A stretch of DNA of 64,000 nucleotides from positions 744,001 to 808,000 of the forward strand of contig NZ_JAOEFC010000002.1 of NCBI RefSeq assembly GCF_025421715.1, written 5' to 3'. This stretch comes from Microbacterium festucae. GTDB taxonomy: Bacteria > Actinomycetota > Actinomycetes > Actinomycetales > Microbacteriaceae. Position numbers and translations under genes: made by a program. Below are positions 51,700 to 64,000 of the stretch, one piece after another (position 1 is the first letter of the stretch; each line of letters starts with the position of its first letter). The notes beneath the pieces were generated by a model that saw nothing but the letters and a program-made list of their open reading frames with translations, did not search any database and was not told where the DNA came from.

Positions 51700-52185
51700 T
51701 CAGGCGGCCGCCTCGGACTTGATCTCGTCGAGCGCGGCGTTGAAGCCGCCGCTGGTCAGCGACGAGCCGGCCACGCGCGAGACCGAGATGTCGTCGAGGT
51801 TCTTGCCCACGACCTCGTCGGAGATGCCGCCGATGAACTGGCTCTGGTACTGCTCCGACTCGCGCTTGGTGGGGTCGCCGGTCACCTCGACGTCGGTGAC
51901 GACGTCACCGGCGAGGGTGATGGTCACGCTGATCGTCTCGACCGATTCGGGGGTCTGGTACGAGCCCTCGGCGGTGTAGGTGCCGTCGGTGTAGGCGCCG
52001 CCGGTGGTGCCGGCTTCGGCTGACCCGGTCGACGGGGTCTCGGCGGCGGGGGTCTCGGCGAGGGTGGTGTCGGCGGGTGCGGCGGTGCCTCCGGCGGCGC
52101 AGCCGGCGAAGGCGGCGATGCCGATTACGGATGCCGCGGCGACGCCGGCGCGGACGGGACGGGGTACGGCGTGGGTGCGGATCAT
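51700..52185 (-). CDS. FMN-binding domain lipoprotein
   Basis: 161 residues from the ATG at 52185, preceded by a perfect AGGAGG. A lipoprotein signal ends at AAFAGCAAGG, followed by a Thr/Ala/Glu-rich linker (~40 residues) and an FMN_bind domain: YTDGTYTAEGSYQTPE, VETISVTITLAGDVVTDVEV, SQFIGGISDEVVGKNLDDIS, ending SSLTSGGFNAALDEIKSEA. The S-x-L-T-S-G-G region is the usual place of the covalently flavinylated Ser/Thr. It is the first gene of the ApbE/RnfD-FNR operon and would be the external one-FMN carrier. Confidence 0.88.
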   Translation of the reverse strand: MIRTHAVPRPVRAGVAAASVIGIAAFAGCAAGGTAAPADTTLAETPAAETPSTGSAEAGTTGGAYTDGTYTAEGSYQTPESVETISVTITLAGDVVTDVEVTGDPTKRESEQYQSQFIGGISDEVVGKNLDDISVSRVAGSSLTSGGFNAALDEIKSEAAA

Positions 52186-52278
52186 GACGGTCCTCCTGTT
52201 GTCGTGCCCACCCGGAGCGGGGGCTGAGACCACGCTAACCCGCCGGAAGAGGGCGACTTCTCGGGAGAACCTATGCGT

Positions 52279-54972
52279 TCACATTGAATCCGGCGACCCG
52301 GCGCGACGCCGGACGGCTTTGATCGCCTCGACGACGAGGAAGATCGCCACCGACAGCCCCACCGGCAGCAGCCAGTCCTGCGCGGCCAGCGGACGCGAGT
52401 CGAACAGCGTGTTCATGAACGGCACGTACGTGTAGACGAGCTGCAGCACGAGCAGCGCGCCGATCGACCACCAGATCACCCGGTTGCCGCGCAGCACGTC
52501 GAGGGTGAGGCTCGAGCGCGACTGGAATCGGCAGTTCAGCAGGAACGCGGTCTGGCCGAGGGCGAGCATGGCGACCGCCTCGGTGCGGGCGTAGTCGACG
52601 TCGTGACCGGCGGCCACCACTCCCCCGAACACGCCCAGGGTCGCCCCGCCGATCAGCACCGAGACGATGAGCACGTAGCCCAGCTCCCGCAGCGAGATGA
52701 TCGAGCCGCCGGTGCGGCGCGGCGGGCGCTGCATGATGCCCGGCTCGGCGGGCTCGTAGGCCAGGGCCAGCGACAGGGTGACGGCGGTGACCATGTTGAC
52801 CCACAGCACCTGCACCGGGGTGAGCGGCAGGGTGAGGCCGAACACGATCGCCACGAGGATCACCAGCGACTGGGCGCCGTTGGTGGGCAGCAGGAAGACC
52901 ACCGACTTGCGCAGGTTGTCGTAGATGCGGCGTCCCTCGCGGATGGCGCTGCGGATGGTGGCGAAGTTGTCGTCGGCCAGGACGATCTCGGCGGCCTCCT
53001 TGGTGGCCTCGGTGCCCTTGATGCCCATCGCGACCCCGACGTCGGCGCGGGTGAGCGCCGGGGCGTCGTTCACGCCGTCGCCGGTCATGGCGACGACCTC
53101 GTCGTGGGCCTGCAGGGCGCGCACGATGCGGATCTTGTGCTCGGGGCTCGTGCGGGCGTACACGTCGACCTGCTGCACGTGGGTCTTCAGCTGCTCCTGG
53201 CTCATCGCCTCGAGCTCGGCCCCGGTGAGCACCCGTGGGTCGGCGCCGACGATGCCCATCTCCCGGGCGATCGCCACGGCCGTGCCGGCGTGGTCGCCGG
53301 TGATCATCTTCACCCGGATGCCGGCGGTGTGGCAGTCGGCGATCGCCTCGATGGCCTCGGGGCGGGGCGGGTCGACGATGCCCCACAGCCCGAGGAACTC
53401 GAGGTCGACGAGGTCGGCCTCGTCGACGGTGTCGGCGCGGGTGGGCTTGCGGGCCGCGGCGAGCACCCGCAGGCCCTCGGCGCTCAGCTCGTCGATCGCC
53501 GCCTCCCAGAAGGCACGGTCGACGGGTTCGGCCCCGGCGGCGCCGCGCTGGGTGAGGGCGCGCTCGAGCAGCCGGTCGGGTGCGCCCTTGACGAGGATCG
53601 CCCGCGAGCCGTCGCCGGCCTCGTCGAGGGTCGCCATGAACTTGTTCGCCGAGTCGAAGGGCACGACCCCGATGCGGGTGGCCGCCTGCCCGGCGGCGCC
53701 GCCCTTCATCGCGACGACCTTCAGCGCGCCCTCGGTGGGCTCGCCCACGAGCATCCAGCGCCCCGTGCCGGGCTCGGTCACGATGTCGGCGTCGTTGCAG
53801 AGGTCGGCCACGGCCAGCAGGGCTGCCACGTCGCCGCCGCCGGTGGGGCTGATGGCGCCGGCGGGGTCGTAGCCGAGGCCCTCGACCTCGTAGCGGGCGA
53901 CCGGGGTCACCAGGCGCCGCACGGTCATCTCGTTCTTGGTGAGGGTGCCGGTCTTGTCGGAGCAGACGGTCGTGACCGAGCCGAGGGTCTCGACGGCGGT
54001 GAGCTTGCGGGTGATGGCCCGGCGCTTGGCCATCTGCTGCACGCCGATGGCGAGCGTGATCGTCACCAGGGCGGGAAGGCCCTCGGGGATGGCGGCGACG
54101 GCGAAGCCGATGGTCGCCGAGATCAGGTCGGCGAACGGCATCCCGTGCAGGTAGCGCCCGACCAGCAGCATCACCAGCGCCATCCCGAGGATCACGAGGG
54201 TGAGCACCTTGCCGAACGCGTCGAGCTGCCGCGTCAGCGGGGTCTGCAGGCCGCCGGCGTCGCCGACGAGGGTCTGGATGCGGCCGATCTCGGTGCGCGC
54301 GCCGGTGGCGGTGACGATGCCCACCGCCTGCCCCGCCGACACGATCGTGCCCGAGAACGCCATCGAGGTGCGGTCGCCGACGCCGGCATCCGCGGCCACG
54401 GCGGCGACCTGCTTGGACGAGGGCACCGATTCGCCGGTGAGCGCCGCCTCGTCGATGCGCAGCTGGTGGGCATCGATCAGCCGCACGTCGGCGGGCACCT
54501 TGTCGCCGGGCATGAGGCGCACGCGGTCGCCGGGCACGAGGTCGGCGGCCGGGATGGTCGCCCACGCGCCGCCGCGACGCGCGTGCGCGTCGGAGGAGAG
54601 CATCCCGCGGATGCCGGCGAGGGCCTTCTCGGCCCGCCCCTCCTGCACGTAGCCGATGACGGCGTTGATGATCGTCACCGAGATGATCACCCAGAAGTCG
54701 AGCCAGTCGGCCATCACCGCTTTGATGACGGCGCTGGCGAGGAGGATGAAGATGAGGGTGTCGTTGAAGTGCGACAGGAAGCGCAGCCACGCGGGGGTGC
54801 GCTTCGCCTCGGGGAGCAGATTGGGTCCGACGGCGGCGAGCCGCGAGGCGGCCTCGTCCTCGGTCAGTCCGTCGGCGCCGACGCGCAGGGCGTCTGCGAC
54901 CTCGTCGGCCGGGCGCGCGAACGGCCGCTCGAGTTCGAGGGGGACGTCGGTGGGGGGCGCAGACGCAGACAT
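52279..54972 (-). CDS. Cation-translocating P-type ATPase (P2A-like)
   Basis: 897 residues from the ATG at 54972. N-terminal cation-ATPase domain (GLTEDEAASRLAAVGPNLLP), actuator motif EAALTGESVPSSKQ, fourth helix AAIPEGLPALVTITLAIGV (P-E-G-L-P), phosphorylation site TVCSDKTGTLTKNEM, nucleotide-domain KGAPDRLLER, hinge MTGDGVNDAPALTRADVGVA and C-terminal helices. The P-E-G-L and D-P-P-R-P motifs place it with SERCA/PMR1-type pumps (Ca2+ or Mn2+), or with bacterial Mg/Na-type relatives; the ion is not proven. The start codon and its TACGAT -10 box (6 nt apart) lie inside a 27-bp palindrome, so control at initiation is likely. Confidence 0.93.
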   Translation of the reverse strand: MSASAPPTDVPLELERPFARPADEVADALRVGADGLTEDEAASRLAAVGPNLLPEAKRTPAWLRFLSHFNDTLIFILLASAVIKAVMADWLDFWVIISVTIINAVIGYVQEGRAEKALAGIRGMLSSDAHARRGGAWATIPAADLVPGDRVRLMPGDKVPADVRLIDAHQLRIDEAALTGESVPSSKQVAAVAADAGVGDRTSMAFSGTIVSAGQAVGIVTATGARTEIGRIQTLVGDAGGLQTPLTRQLDAFGKVLTLVILGMALVMLLVGRYLHGMPFADLISATIGFAVAAIPEGLPALVTITLAIGVQQMAKRRAITRKLTAVETLGSVTTVCSDKTGTLTKNEMTVRRLVTPVARYEVEGLGYDPAGAISPTGGGDVAALLAVADLCNDADIVTEPGTGRWMLVGEPTEGALKVVAMKGGAAGQAATRIGVVPFDSANKFMATLDEAGDGSRAILVKGAPDRLLERALTQRGAAGAEPVDRAFWEAAIDELSAEGLRVLAAARKPTRADTVDEADLVDLEFLGLWGIVDPPRPEAIEAIADCHTAGIRVKMITGDHAGTAVAIAREMGIVGADPRVLTGAELEAMSQEQLKTHVQQVDVYARTSPEHKIRIVRALQAHDEVVAMTGDGVNDAPALTRADVGVAMGIKGTEATKEAAEIVLADDNFATIRSAIREGRRIYDNLRKSVVFLLPTNGAQSLVILVAIVFGLTLPLTPVQVLWVNMVTAVTLSLALAYEPAEPGIMQRPPRRTGGSIISLRELGYVLIVSVLIGGATLGVFGGVVAAGHDVDYARTEAVAMLALGQTAFLLNCRFQSRSSLTLDVLRGNRVIWWSIGALLVLQLVYTYVPFMNTLFDSRPLAAQDWLLPVGLSVAIFLVVEAIKAVRRRAGSPDSM

Positions 54973-54997
54973 GCCCCGATCGTAGCGATCGGGGCAT
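54971..54997. promoter_or_regulatory. 27-bp palindrome covering the ATPase start codon and -10 box
   Basis: ATGCCCCGATCG (54971-54982) and its exact complement (54986-54997) flank TAG. The minus-strand -10 box TACGAT occupies 54979-54984 and the ATG 54970-54972. It lies 37 nt past the aldo/keto reductase stop, so it may also terminate that gene. Confidence 0.75.
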
Positions 54998-55034
54998 GTG
55001 CGCGTGGCCGTCGCCGGCCGGGGAAGCACGCGGG

Positions 55035-55883
<849 letters not shown>

Positions 55884-55947
55884 CTAGGCCTGGTGCACGC
55901 CGCGCGGCCCGGGGTTGCGGGCCGGCGATCGGGGCGTGAAAGACCGG

Positions 55948-56103
55948 GTTCCGGGGTCGCCAGGTGCGGGCTCAGCAGCATCCAGGTGGTGGGTGGAGAC
56001 CCCGAACTTCTGGATGCCACGCGCACAGCCCTCACAGCAGAGCCCCACAGGGAATCGGGGTCGCCGACCACCGGCTCAGCAGCAGCCGAGGGGCAGGTGG
56101 CGA
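55948..56103. repeat. Two diverged GGGGTCGC palindromic repeat copies
   Basis: Copies begin at about 55948 and 56053 (GGGGTCGCC at 55953 and 56057; spacing 104 bp). Each ends with GGAGACCCCGAA or GGCGACCCGG and shares the internal GGCTCAGCAGCA. They belong to the same family as the array at 48808 but form a separate subtype, and lie between the aldo/keto reductase start and the prs stop. Confidence 0.75.
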
Positions 56104-56118
56104 CCCGGGAAGCTCGGG

Positions 56119-57147
56119 TCAGGCGGCGCCGTCGAACATGCTGGTGACCGAGCCGTCCTCGAAGACCTCGTGGATGGCACGGGCCAGCAGGGGCGCGATC
56201 GGCAGCACCGTGAGGCCGGGGAAGCGCTTGTCGGCGGGCAGCGGGATCGTGTCGGTGACGACGACCTCGTCGATGGCCGCATCCTGCAGGCGCTCGACGG
56301 CCGGGTCGCTGAACACGGCGTGCGTGGCGGCCACGATGACCCGCTCGGCGCCGCTGGCCTTGAGCGCCTGGGCGGCCTTGACGATGGTGCCGCCGGTGTC
56401 GATCATGTCGTCGACGAGCAGGCACACGCGGCCGTCGACGTGACCGACGATCTCGTTGACGGTGACCTGGTTGGCGACGTTCGGGTCGCGGCGCTTGTGG
56501 ATGATCGCCAGCGGCGCGCCCAGGCTGTCCGACCACTGGTCGGCCACGCGCACGCGGCCGGTGTCGGGCGACACGACGGTGAGCTTGGCACGGTCGTCGG
56601 GCGACAGCGTGTCCTGGAAGTGCTGCAGCAGCACCGGCTTGGCGAACAGGTGGTCGACGGGGCCGTCGAAGAAGCCCTGGATCTGCGCGGCGTGCAGGTC
56701 GACGCTCATGACGCGGTCGGCGCCGGCGGTCTTGAACAGGTCGGCGACCAGGCGGGCGCTGATCGGCTCGCGACCGCGGCCCTTCTTGTCCTGCCGGGAG
56801 TACGGGTAGTACGGGGCCACCACGGTGATGCGCTTGGCCGAGGCGCGCTTGGCGGCGTCGAGCATGATGAGCATCTCCATCATCCACTCGTTGACCGGGG
56901 GGCCGAACGACTGGATGAGGAAGATGTCACCGCCGCGCACCGAGATCTCGAACCGGGTGAGGATCTCCCCCGACGCGAAGGTGCGGTGCTCGGTGGGTGC
57001 CAGCTCGGTGCCGAGCTCGTGGGCGACCGCCGCGGCGAGCTCGGGGTGGGAGCTGCCGGCGGCCACGATCAGCCGCTTCTTGGTCTTGACGACGAGGCCG
57101 GGGGCGACGCTGTCGTGCTCGTGGTCAGCCTTCTTCTTGCGACCCAT
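56119..57147 (-). CDS. prs: Ribose-phosphate pyrophosphokinase (PRPP synthase)
   Basis: 342 residues, about 20 longer at the N-terminus than usual (MGRKKKADHEHDSV). ASGEILTRFEISVRGGDIFL, VAPYYPYSRQDKKGRGREP with the ATP loop and Arg/Asp residues, VMSVDLHAAQIQGFFDGPVD, VVSPDTGRVRVADQWSDSLG and the PRPP loop LLVDDMIDTGGTIVKAA are all intact. It makes PRPP from ribose 5-phosphate and ATP for nucleotide, His and Trp synthesis. The start lies within the last 23 nt of glmU, so the two are translationally linked; an internal GTG near VVKTKKRLI would give the standard length and is an alternative. Confidence 0.95.
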   Translation of the reverse strand: MGRKKKADHEHDSVAPGLVVKTKKRLIVAAGSSHPELAAAVAHELGTELAPTEHRTFASGEILTRFEISVRGGDIFLIQSFGPPVNEWMMEMLIMLDAAKRASAKRITVVAPYYPYSRQDKKGRGREPISARLVADLFKTAGADRVMSVDLHAAQIQGFFDGPVDHLFAKPVLLQHFQDTLSPDDRAKLTVVSPDTGRVRVADQWSDSLGAPLAIIHKRRDPNVANQVTVNEIVGHVDGRVCLLVDDMIDTGGTIVKAAQALKASGAERVIVAATHAVFSDPAVERLQDAAIDEVVVTDTIPLPADKRFPGLTVLPIAPLLARAIHEVFEDGSVTSMFDGAA

Positions 57148-58612
57148 CGTCCGCTTTCTGTCCGGACCGCACCCGTGCCGCGGCTTCCGCCGCCGCCGTG
57201 CCCGGTCGGTTCTTCTCGACCCACCCCTCGACATTGCGCTGAGGGGCGACGCTGAGGGCGAGCGCACCGGCCGGGACATCCTTGCGGATGACCGCACCGG
57301 CACCCGTCTTGGCGCCATCTCCGATCCTAACCGGCGCGACGAAGACGTTGTGCGAGCCGGAGTGCACCTCGTCGCCGATCTCGGTGCGGTGCTTGGCGAC
57401 GTCGTCGTAGTTCGCGGTGATCGCCCCGGCGCCGAGGTTCACGCCGCGACCGATCGTGGTGTCGCCGATGTAGGAGAGGTGGGGCACCTTGCTGCCCTCG
57501 CCGATCTGCGCGTTCTTCGTCTCGACGAACGTGCCGATCTTGCCGCCGGCGGCCAGGTCGGTGCCCGGGCGCAGGTAGGCGAAGGGGCCGACGGTGGCCC
57601 CCGCGCCGATGACGGCGAGGGTGGCGTCGGTGCGGCGCACGGTCGCACCCTCCCCCACCTCGCAGTCCACGAGCGACGTGTCGGGGCCGATGATCGCGCC
57701 GGTGTCGACGACGGTGGCCCGCAGGATGTGGGTGTTGGGGAGCACGGTGACGTCGGGGGCCAGGCGCGCGGTCACGTCGATCCATGTGGTCGCCGGATCC
57801 TGGATGCTGGCGCCGGCCAGCTGCCAGCGGCGCACGGTGCGCTGGTTGAGCAGGCGGCCCGCCTCGGCCAGCTGGGCGCGGTCGTTGACCCCCAGGGTCA
57901 CCGTGATGTCGGCGGCGACGGATGCCGCGACGGTGAGCGCGTCGGCACGCAGCAGGCCGACGACGTCGGTGAGGTACTTCTCGCCCTGCGCGTTGTCGGT
58001 GCCGATGCGGGCCAGGCGCTCGCGCAGCGGCGCCGCCTGGAACACGTAGACGCCCGCGTTGATCTCGGTGACGGCGGCCTCGGCGGCGGTGGCGTCCTTC
58101 TGCTCGACGATGCGCGAGACGGTGCCGTCGGACTCGCGCAGCACGCGGCCGTAGCCGGTGGGGTCGTCGACCACCGCGCTCAGCAGGCTCGCGGCGGCAC
58201 GGGCGGTGCGGTGGGAGGCGATGAGGCCCGTCAGGGTGTCGGCATCCAGCAGCGGCACATCGCCGCTGAGCACCAGCACGTCGCCGTCGAAGCCCGCGAG
58301 CCGGTCGAGGGCGACCTCGACGGCGCGACCGGTGCCGGGGATCTCGTCCTGGTCGACGACGACCACCTCGGGCGAGACGCCGAGCACGGCGTCGGCGACC
58401 TGGTCGCGCTCGTGGCGCACGACGACGAGCACGTGGGCGGGGCCCAGGTCGCGCGCCGTGTCGAGCACGTGCCCGACCAGCGGACGCCCGCCGATGCGGT
58501 GCAGCACCTTGGGCAGCGCCGACTTCATGCGGGTGCCGGCTCCGGCGGCGAGGATGACGACGGCCAGCGAGGTGTCCGAGGCGTCGGGGCGCACGTGCGT
58601 GTTCTCTGACAT
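57125..58612 (-). CDS. glmU: Bifunctional GlmU: GlcN-1-P acetyltransferase / GlcNAc-1-P uridyltransferase
   Basis: 495 residues. The uridyltransferase half has LAVVILAAGAGTRMKSALPK, VLVLSGDVPLLDADTLTGLI and ITEINAGVYVFQ-like NAGVYVF blocks; the acetyltransferase half is a left-handed beta-helix with FVETKNAQIGEGSKVPHLSY, IGDTTIGRGVNLGAGAITAN and YDDVAKHRTEIGDEVHSGSH. It makes UDP-GlcNAc for peptidoglycan. The ATG at 58612 begins one nucleotide after the 3' end of tRNA-Gln, with no Shine-Dalgarno sequence, so translation probably starts on an RNA whose 5' end is created by tRNA processing. It overlaps prs by 23 nt. Confidence 0.95.
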   Translation of the reverse strand: MSENTHVRPDASDTSLAVVILAAGAGTRMKSALPKVLHRIGGRPLVGHVLDTARDLGPAHVLVVVRHERDQVADAVLGVSPEVVVVDQDEIPGTGRAVEVALDRLAGFDGDVLVLSGDVPLLDADTLTGLIASHRTARAAASLLSAVVDDPTGYGRVLRESDGTVSRIVEQKDATAAEAAVTEINAGVYVFQAAPLRERLARIGTDNAQGEKYLTDVVGLLRADALTVAASVAADITVTLGVNDRAQLAEAGRLLNQRTVRRWQLAGASIQDPATTWIDVTARLAPDVTVLPNTHILRATVVDTGAIIGPDTSLVDCEVGEGATVRRTDATLAVIGAGATVGPFAYLRPGTDLAAGGKIGTFVETKNAQIGEGSKVPHLSYIGDTTIGRGVNLGAGAITANYDDVAKHRTEIGDEVHSGSHNVFVAPVRIGDGAKTGAGAVIRKDVPAGALALSVAPQRNVEGWVEKNRPGTAAAEAAARVRSGQKADDGSQEEG

Positions 58613-58613
58613 G

Positions 58614-58685
58614 CTCCGCCGCCAGGACTCGAACCTGAACCTCACAGCTCCAAAGGCTGTCGTGCTGCCATTACACCACGGCGGA
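58614..58685 (-). tRNA. tRNA-Gln(UUG)
   Basis: A 72-nt cloverleaf: acceptor TCCGCCG with CGGCGGA, anticodon stem ACAGC/GCTGT with loop CTTTGGA (anticodon UUG, reading CAA), and T-arm CAGG-TTCGAGTC-CTG. The discriminator is G at 58614. CCA is not encoded: the next bases are C and then the ATG of glmU. Confidence 0.93.
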
Positions 58686-58801
58686 CCGCACGCCCGGACG
58701 GGTCCGCACGCGCCCGTCCAGTCTGCCACGACGGGGGTGCGCGGACCGGCCGCTGGTGGCGGGGCGTCGGAGGTTCGGGCCGCTCCGACGCCCCGCCGGC
58801 T

Positions 58802-62509
<3,708 letters not shown>

Positions 62510-62594
62510 GGCGGCGCGCGGAACCCGCGGCCGGGAGCCGTTACCCAACCGTTACCGCCGCTCCCCCGCCCCGCGGACCCGCCACAATGGAGCC

Positions 62595-63092
62595 ATGACC
62601 GCCGAGCATGACGAAGTCGATCGCATCGTCGAAGCGTGGGGCACGCAGCGACCGGATCTCGACTTCTCCCCGCTCGAGGTGCTCTCCCGCGTCGACCGCC
62701 TCTCGCGCCACCTCGACCGCGCCCGACGCGAGGCGTTCCGCCGCAGCGACCTCGAGGCGTGGGAGTGGGACGTGCTCTCGGCACTGCGTCGCGCGGGCGA
62801 GCCCTATCAGCTCAGCCCGAAGCAGCTGCTGCAGCAGACCCTCGTTTCCAGCGGCACCATGACCAACCGCATCGACCGGCTCGTCGGACGCCGCCTGGTG
62901 CGCCGCGAGTCCGACCCCGCCGACGGGCGCAGCGTGCTGGTCACCCTCACCACCGACGGCCGCATCCGCGTGGATGCCGCCATCACCCGCCTGGTCGACG
63001 CCGAGGCGATCCTGCTGTCGACGCTGTCGCGCTCCGACCGCGACCGCCTCGCCGCCCTGCTGCGCAAGCTGAGCCTCGGCTTCGACGCCTGA
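62595..63092 (+). CDS. MarR-family transcriptional regulator
   Basis: 165 residues. Dimerisation helices at both ends (EVLSRVDRLSRHLDRARREA; LSRSDRDRLAALLRKLSL) flank a winged helix: WEWDVLSALRRAGEPYQLSP, KQLLQQTLVSSGTMTNRIDR (recognition helix), LVRRESDPADGRSVLVTLT (wing with the D-x-R-x-x-x-V motif). It is divergent from the galactanase gene but the palindromes in between look LacI-like, so its target need not be that gene. CACAAT ends exactly 6 nt before the ATG, predicting a leaderless message. Confidence 0.92.
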   Translation: MTAEHDEVDRIVEAWGTQRPDLDFSPLEVLSRVDRLSRHLDRARREAFRRSDLEAWEWDVLSALRRAGEPYQLSPKQLLQQTLVSSGTMTNRIDRLVGRRLVRRESDPADGRSVLVTLTTDGRIRVDAAITRLVDAEAILLSTLSRSDRDRLAALLRKLSLGFDA

Positions 63093-63157
63093 CGGCGGGG
63101 CGGGGCGGGGCTTCGGGCCGGGCCTTCGGGGTCGCGGGCGGCGCGGCGGCTGTCGGG

Positions 63158-64000
63158 TCAGGCTTCGAGCTGCTCGCCGAGTTCGAGCCAGCGCAGCTCG
63201 AGGGCGTCGCGCTCGGCCTCGAGCTCGCCGATCTCGCGCATGCGCTCGCCGAGGCCCTGGTAGTCGGCCTGGTCGTGGTCGGCCAGCGCCACCCGGTCGG
63301 CGTCGATGCGCCGGGTGAGCTTCTCCAGGCGCCGGTCCAGCGCGGTGAGCTCCTTCTCGGCGGCGCGGCGGTCGGCCCCCACCAGCGCGGGCGTCGCGGG
63401 CGCGGCGGCCGAGGCCGCGGCATCCGATGCCGGTGACGACGCGGCGCCGCGGGCGGCGGCATCCGCTCGCCCCACCCCGGCGGCGCGCAGCCGCAGGTAC
63501 TCGTCGATGCCGCCGGGCAGGTGCCGGAGGTGCCCGTCGAGCACGGCGTACTGGTTGTCGGTCACGCGCTCCATGAAGTAGCGGTCGTGGCTGACCACCA
63601 GCAGCGTGCCCGCCCACGCGTCGAGGAGATCCTCGATGGCGGCGAGCATGTCGGTGTCGAGGTCGTTGGTGGGCTCGTCGAGGATGAGCACGTTGGGCTG
63701 GTCGAGGAGGATCAGCAGGAGCTGCAGTCGGCGCTGCTGACCGCCGGAAAGGTCTTTCACGGGGGTCGACAGCTGCGCCGACGAGAAGCCCATGCGCTCC
63801 AGCAGCTGGCCGGGGGTGAGCTCGGTCGCCTTCGACCCGGTGCCGAACTCGTAGGTGGTGCGCAGGCGCCCGACGACCACCCGCACCGGCTCGTGGAGGT
63901 GCGGGTCGAGCTCGTCCATGCGCTGGGTGAGGGTCGCGACCTTCACCGTCTTGCCGCGCTTGACCCGGCCCGAGGTGGGGGTGACGGTGCCGGCGACCAG
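63158..64000 (-). CDS. ABC-F family ATPase, C-terminal part
   Basis: The gene enters from the right edge; only the last ~281 residues are seen. They contain the second nucleotide-binding domain from just after its Walker A (TVKVATLTQRMDELDPHLHE), signature DLSGGQQRRLQLLLILLDQP, Walker B NVLILDEPTNDLDTDM, and H-loop TLLVVSHDRYFMERV. There are no membrane segments. A C-terminal Ala-rich linker and a coiled coil (EKELTALDRRLEKLTRRIDA; ELEAERDALELRWLELGEQL) follow, as in Uup/Ettan-type ABC-F proteins that act on ribosomes or DNA. Which subfamily cannot be decided from this half. Confidence 0.9.
   Translation of the reverse strand: MVAGTVTPTSGRVKRGKTVKVATLTQRMDELDPHLHEPVRVVVGRLRTTYEFGTGSKATELTPGQLLERMGFSSAQLSTPVKDLSGGQQRRLQLLLILLDQPNVLILDEPTNDLDTDMLAAIEDLLDAWAGTLLVVSHDRYFMERVTDNQYAVLDGHLRHLPGGIDEYLRLRAAGVGRADAAARGAASSPASDAAASAAAPATPALVGADRRAAEKELTALDRRLEKLTRRIDADRVALADHDQADYQGLGERMREIGELEAERDALELRWLELGEQLEA

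Overview
The window is chromosomal DNA of a high-GC actinobacterium. Codon bias, gene order and family signatures point to Microbacteriaceae, most likely Microbacterium or a close relative; this is inferred from the sequence and was not tested by a database search. Most of the window is housekeeping. From about 17 to 59 kb it holds the actinobacterial block eno, septum-formation initiator, DUF501, hisS, mazG, mfd, pth, rplY, prs and glmU, interspersed with lineage-specific genes.

Layout. 0-11.9 kb: a partial PLP-dependent racemase/aldolase-like gene; a four-gene ABC exporter operon with two large FtsX-type permeases and two ATPases; a small VOC-protein/HxlR-regulator operon with a clear palindromic operator; an MpaB-type oxygenase; an SDR dehydrogenase; and a DUF222/HNH nuclease gene with a degenerate LexA-like box. 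11.9-17.7 kb: a decayed 5.8 kb genomic island in a tRNA gene. It has a 36-bp direct repeat at its ends, paired candidate integrase arm sites, an excisionase-like gene, a truncated integrase running into an hsdR 3' remnant, a frameshifted lipoprotein gene, an IS5-type transposase scrap and small unknown genes. 17.7-37 kb: tRNA-Leu(UAA), ndh, subtilase, DUF501, FtsB-like, eno, O-methyltransferase, YdeI-like, SGNH hydrolase, hisS, mazG, nhaA, ppc, gamma carbonic anhydrase-like, APC transporter and mfd. 37-49 kb: two arrays of intergenic repeats, pth-rplY, gntK/gnd, a VanZ-like protein, a MacB-type ABC transporter next to a two-component system, and a DUF559 nuclease-like gene lying between repeat copies. 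49-64 kb: a flavin-based electron-transfer operon (RnfD-FNR fusion, ApbE, FMN-binding lipoprotein), a P-type ATPase, an aldo/keto reductase, prs-glmU behind tRNA-Gln, a secreted GH53 galactanase, a MarR regulator and a partial ABC-F ATPase.

Cross-cutting features. Many start codons lie exactly 6 nt after a TANNNT-like -10 box, which predicts leaderless mRNAs and was used to settle several starts. Two intergenic repeat families are unexplained: one has a strict 63-bp period, the other is a palindrome with a ~95-bp period. These, and the tRNA-Gln/glmU junction where the start codon begins one base after the mature tRNA end, are the most unusual signals.
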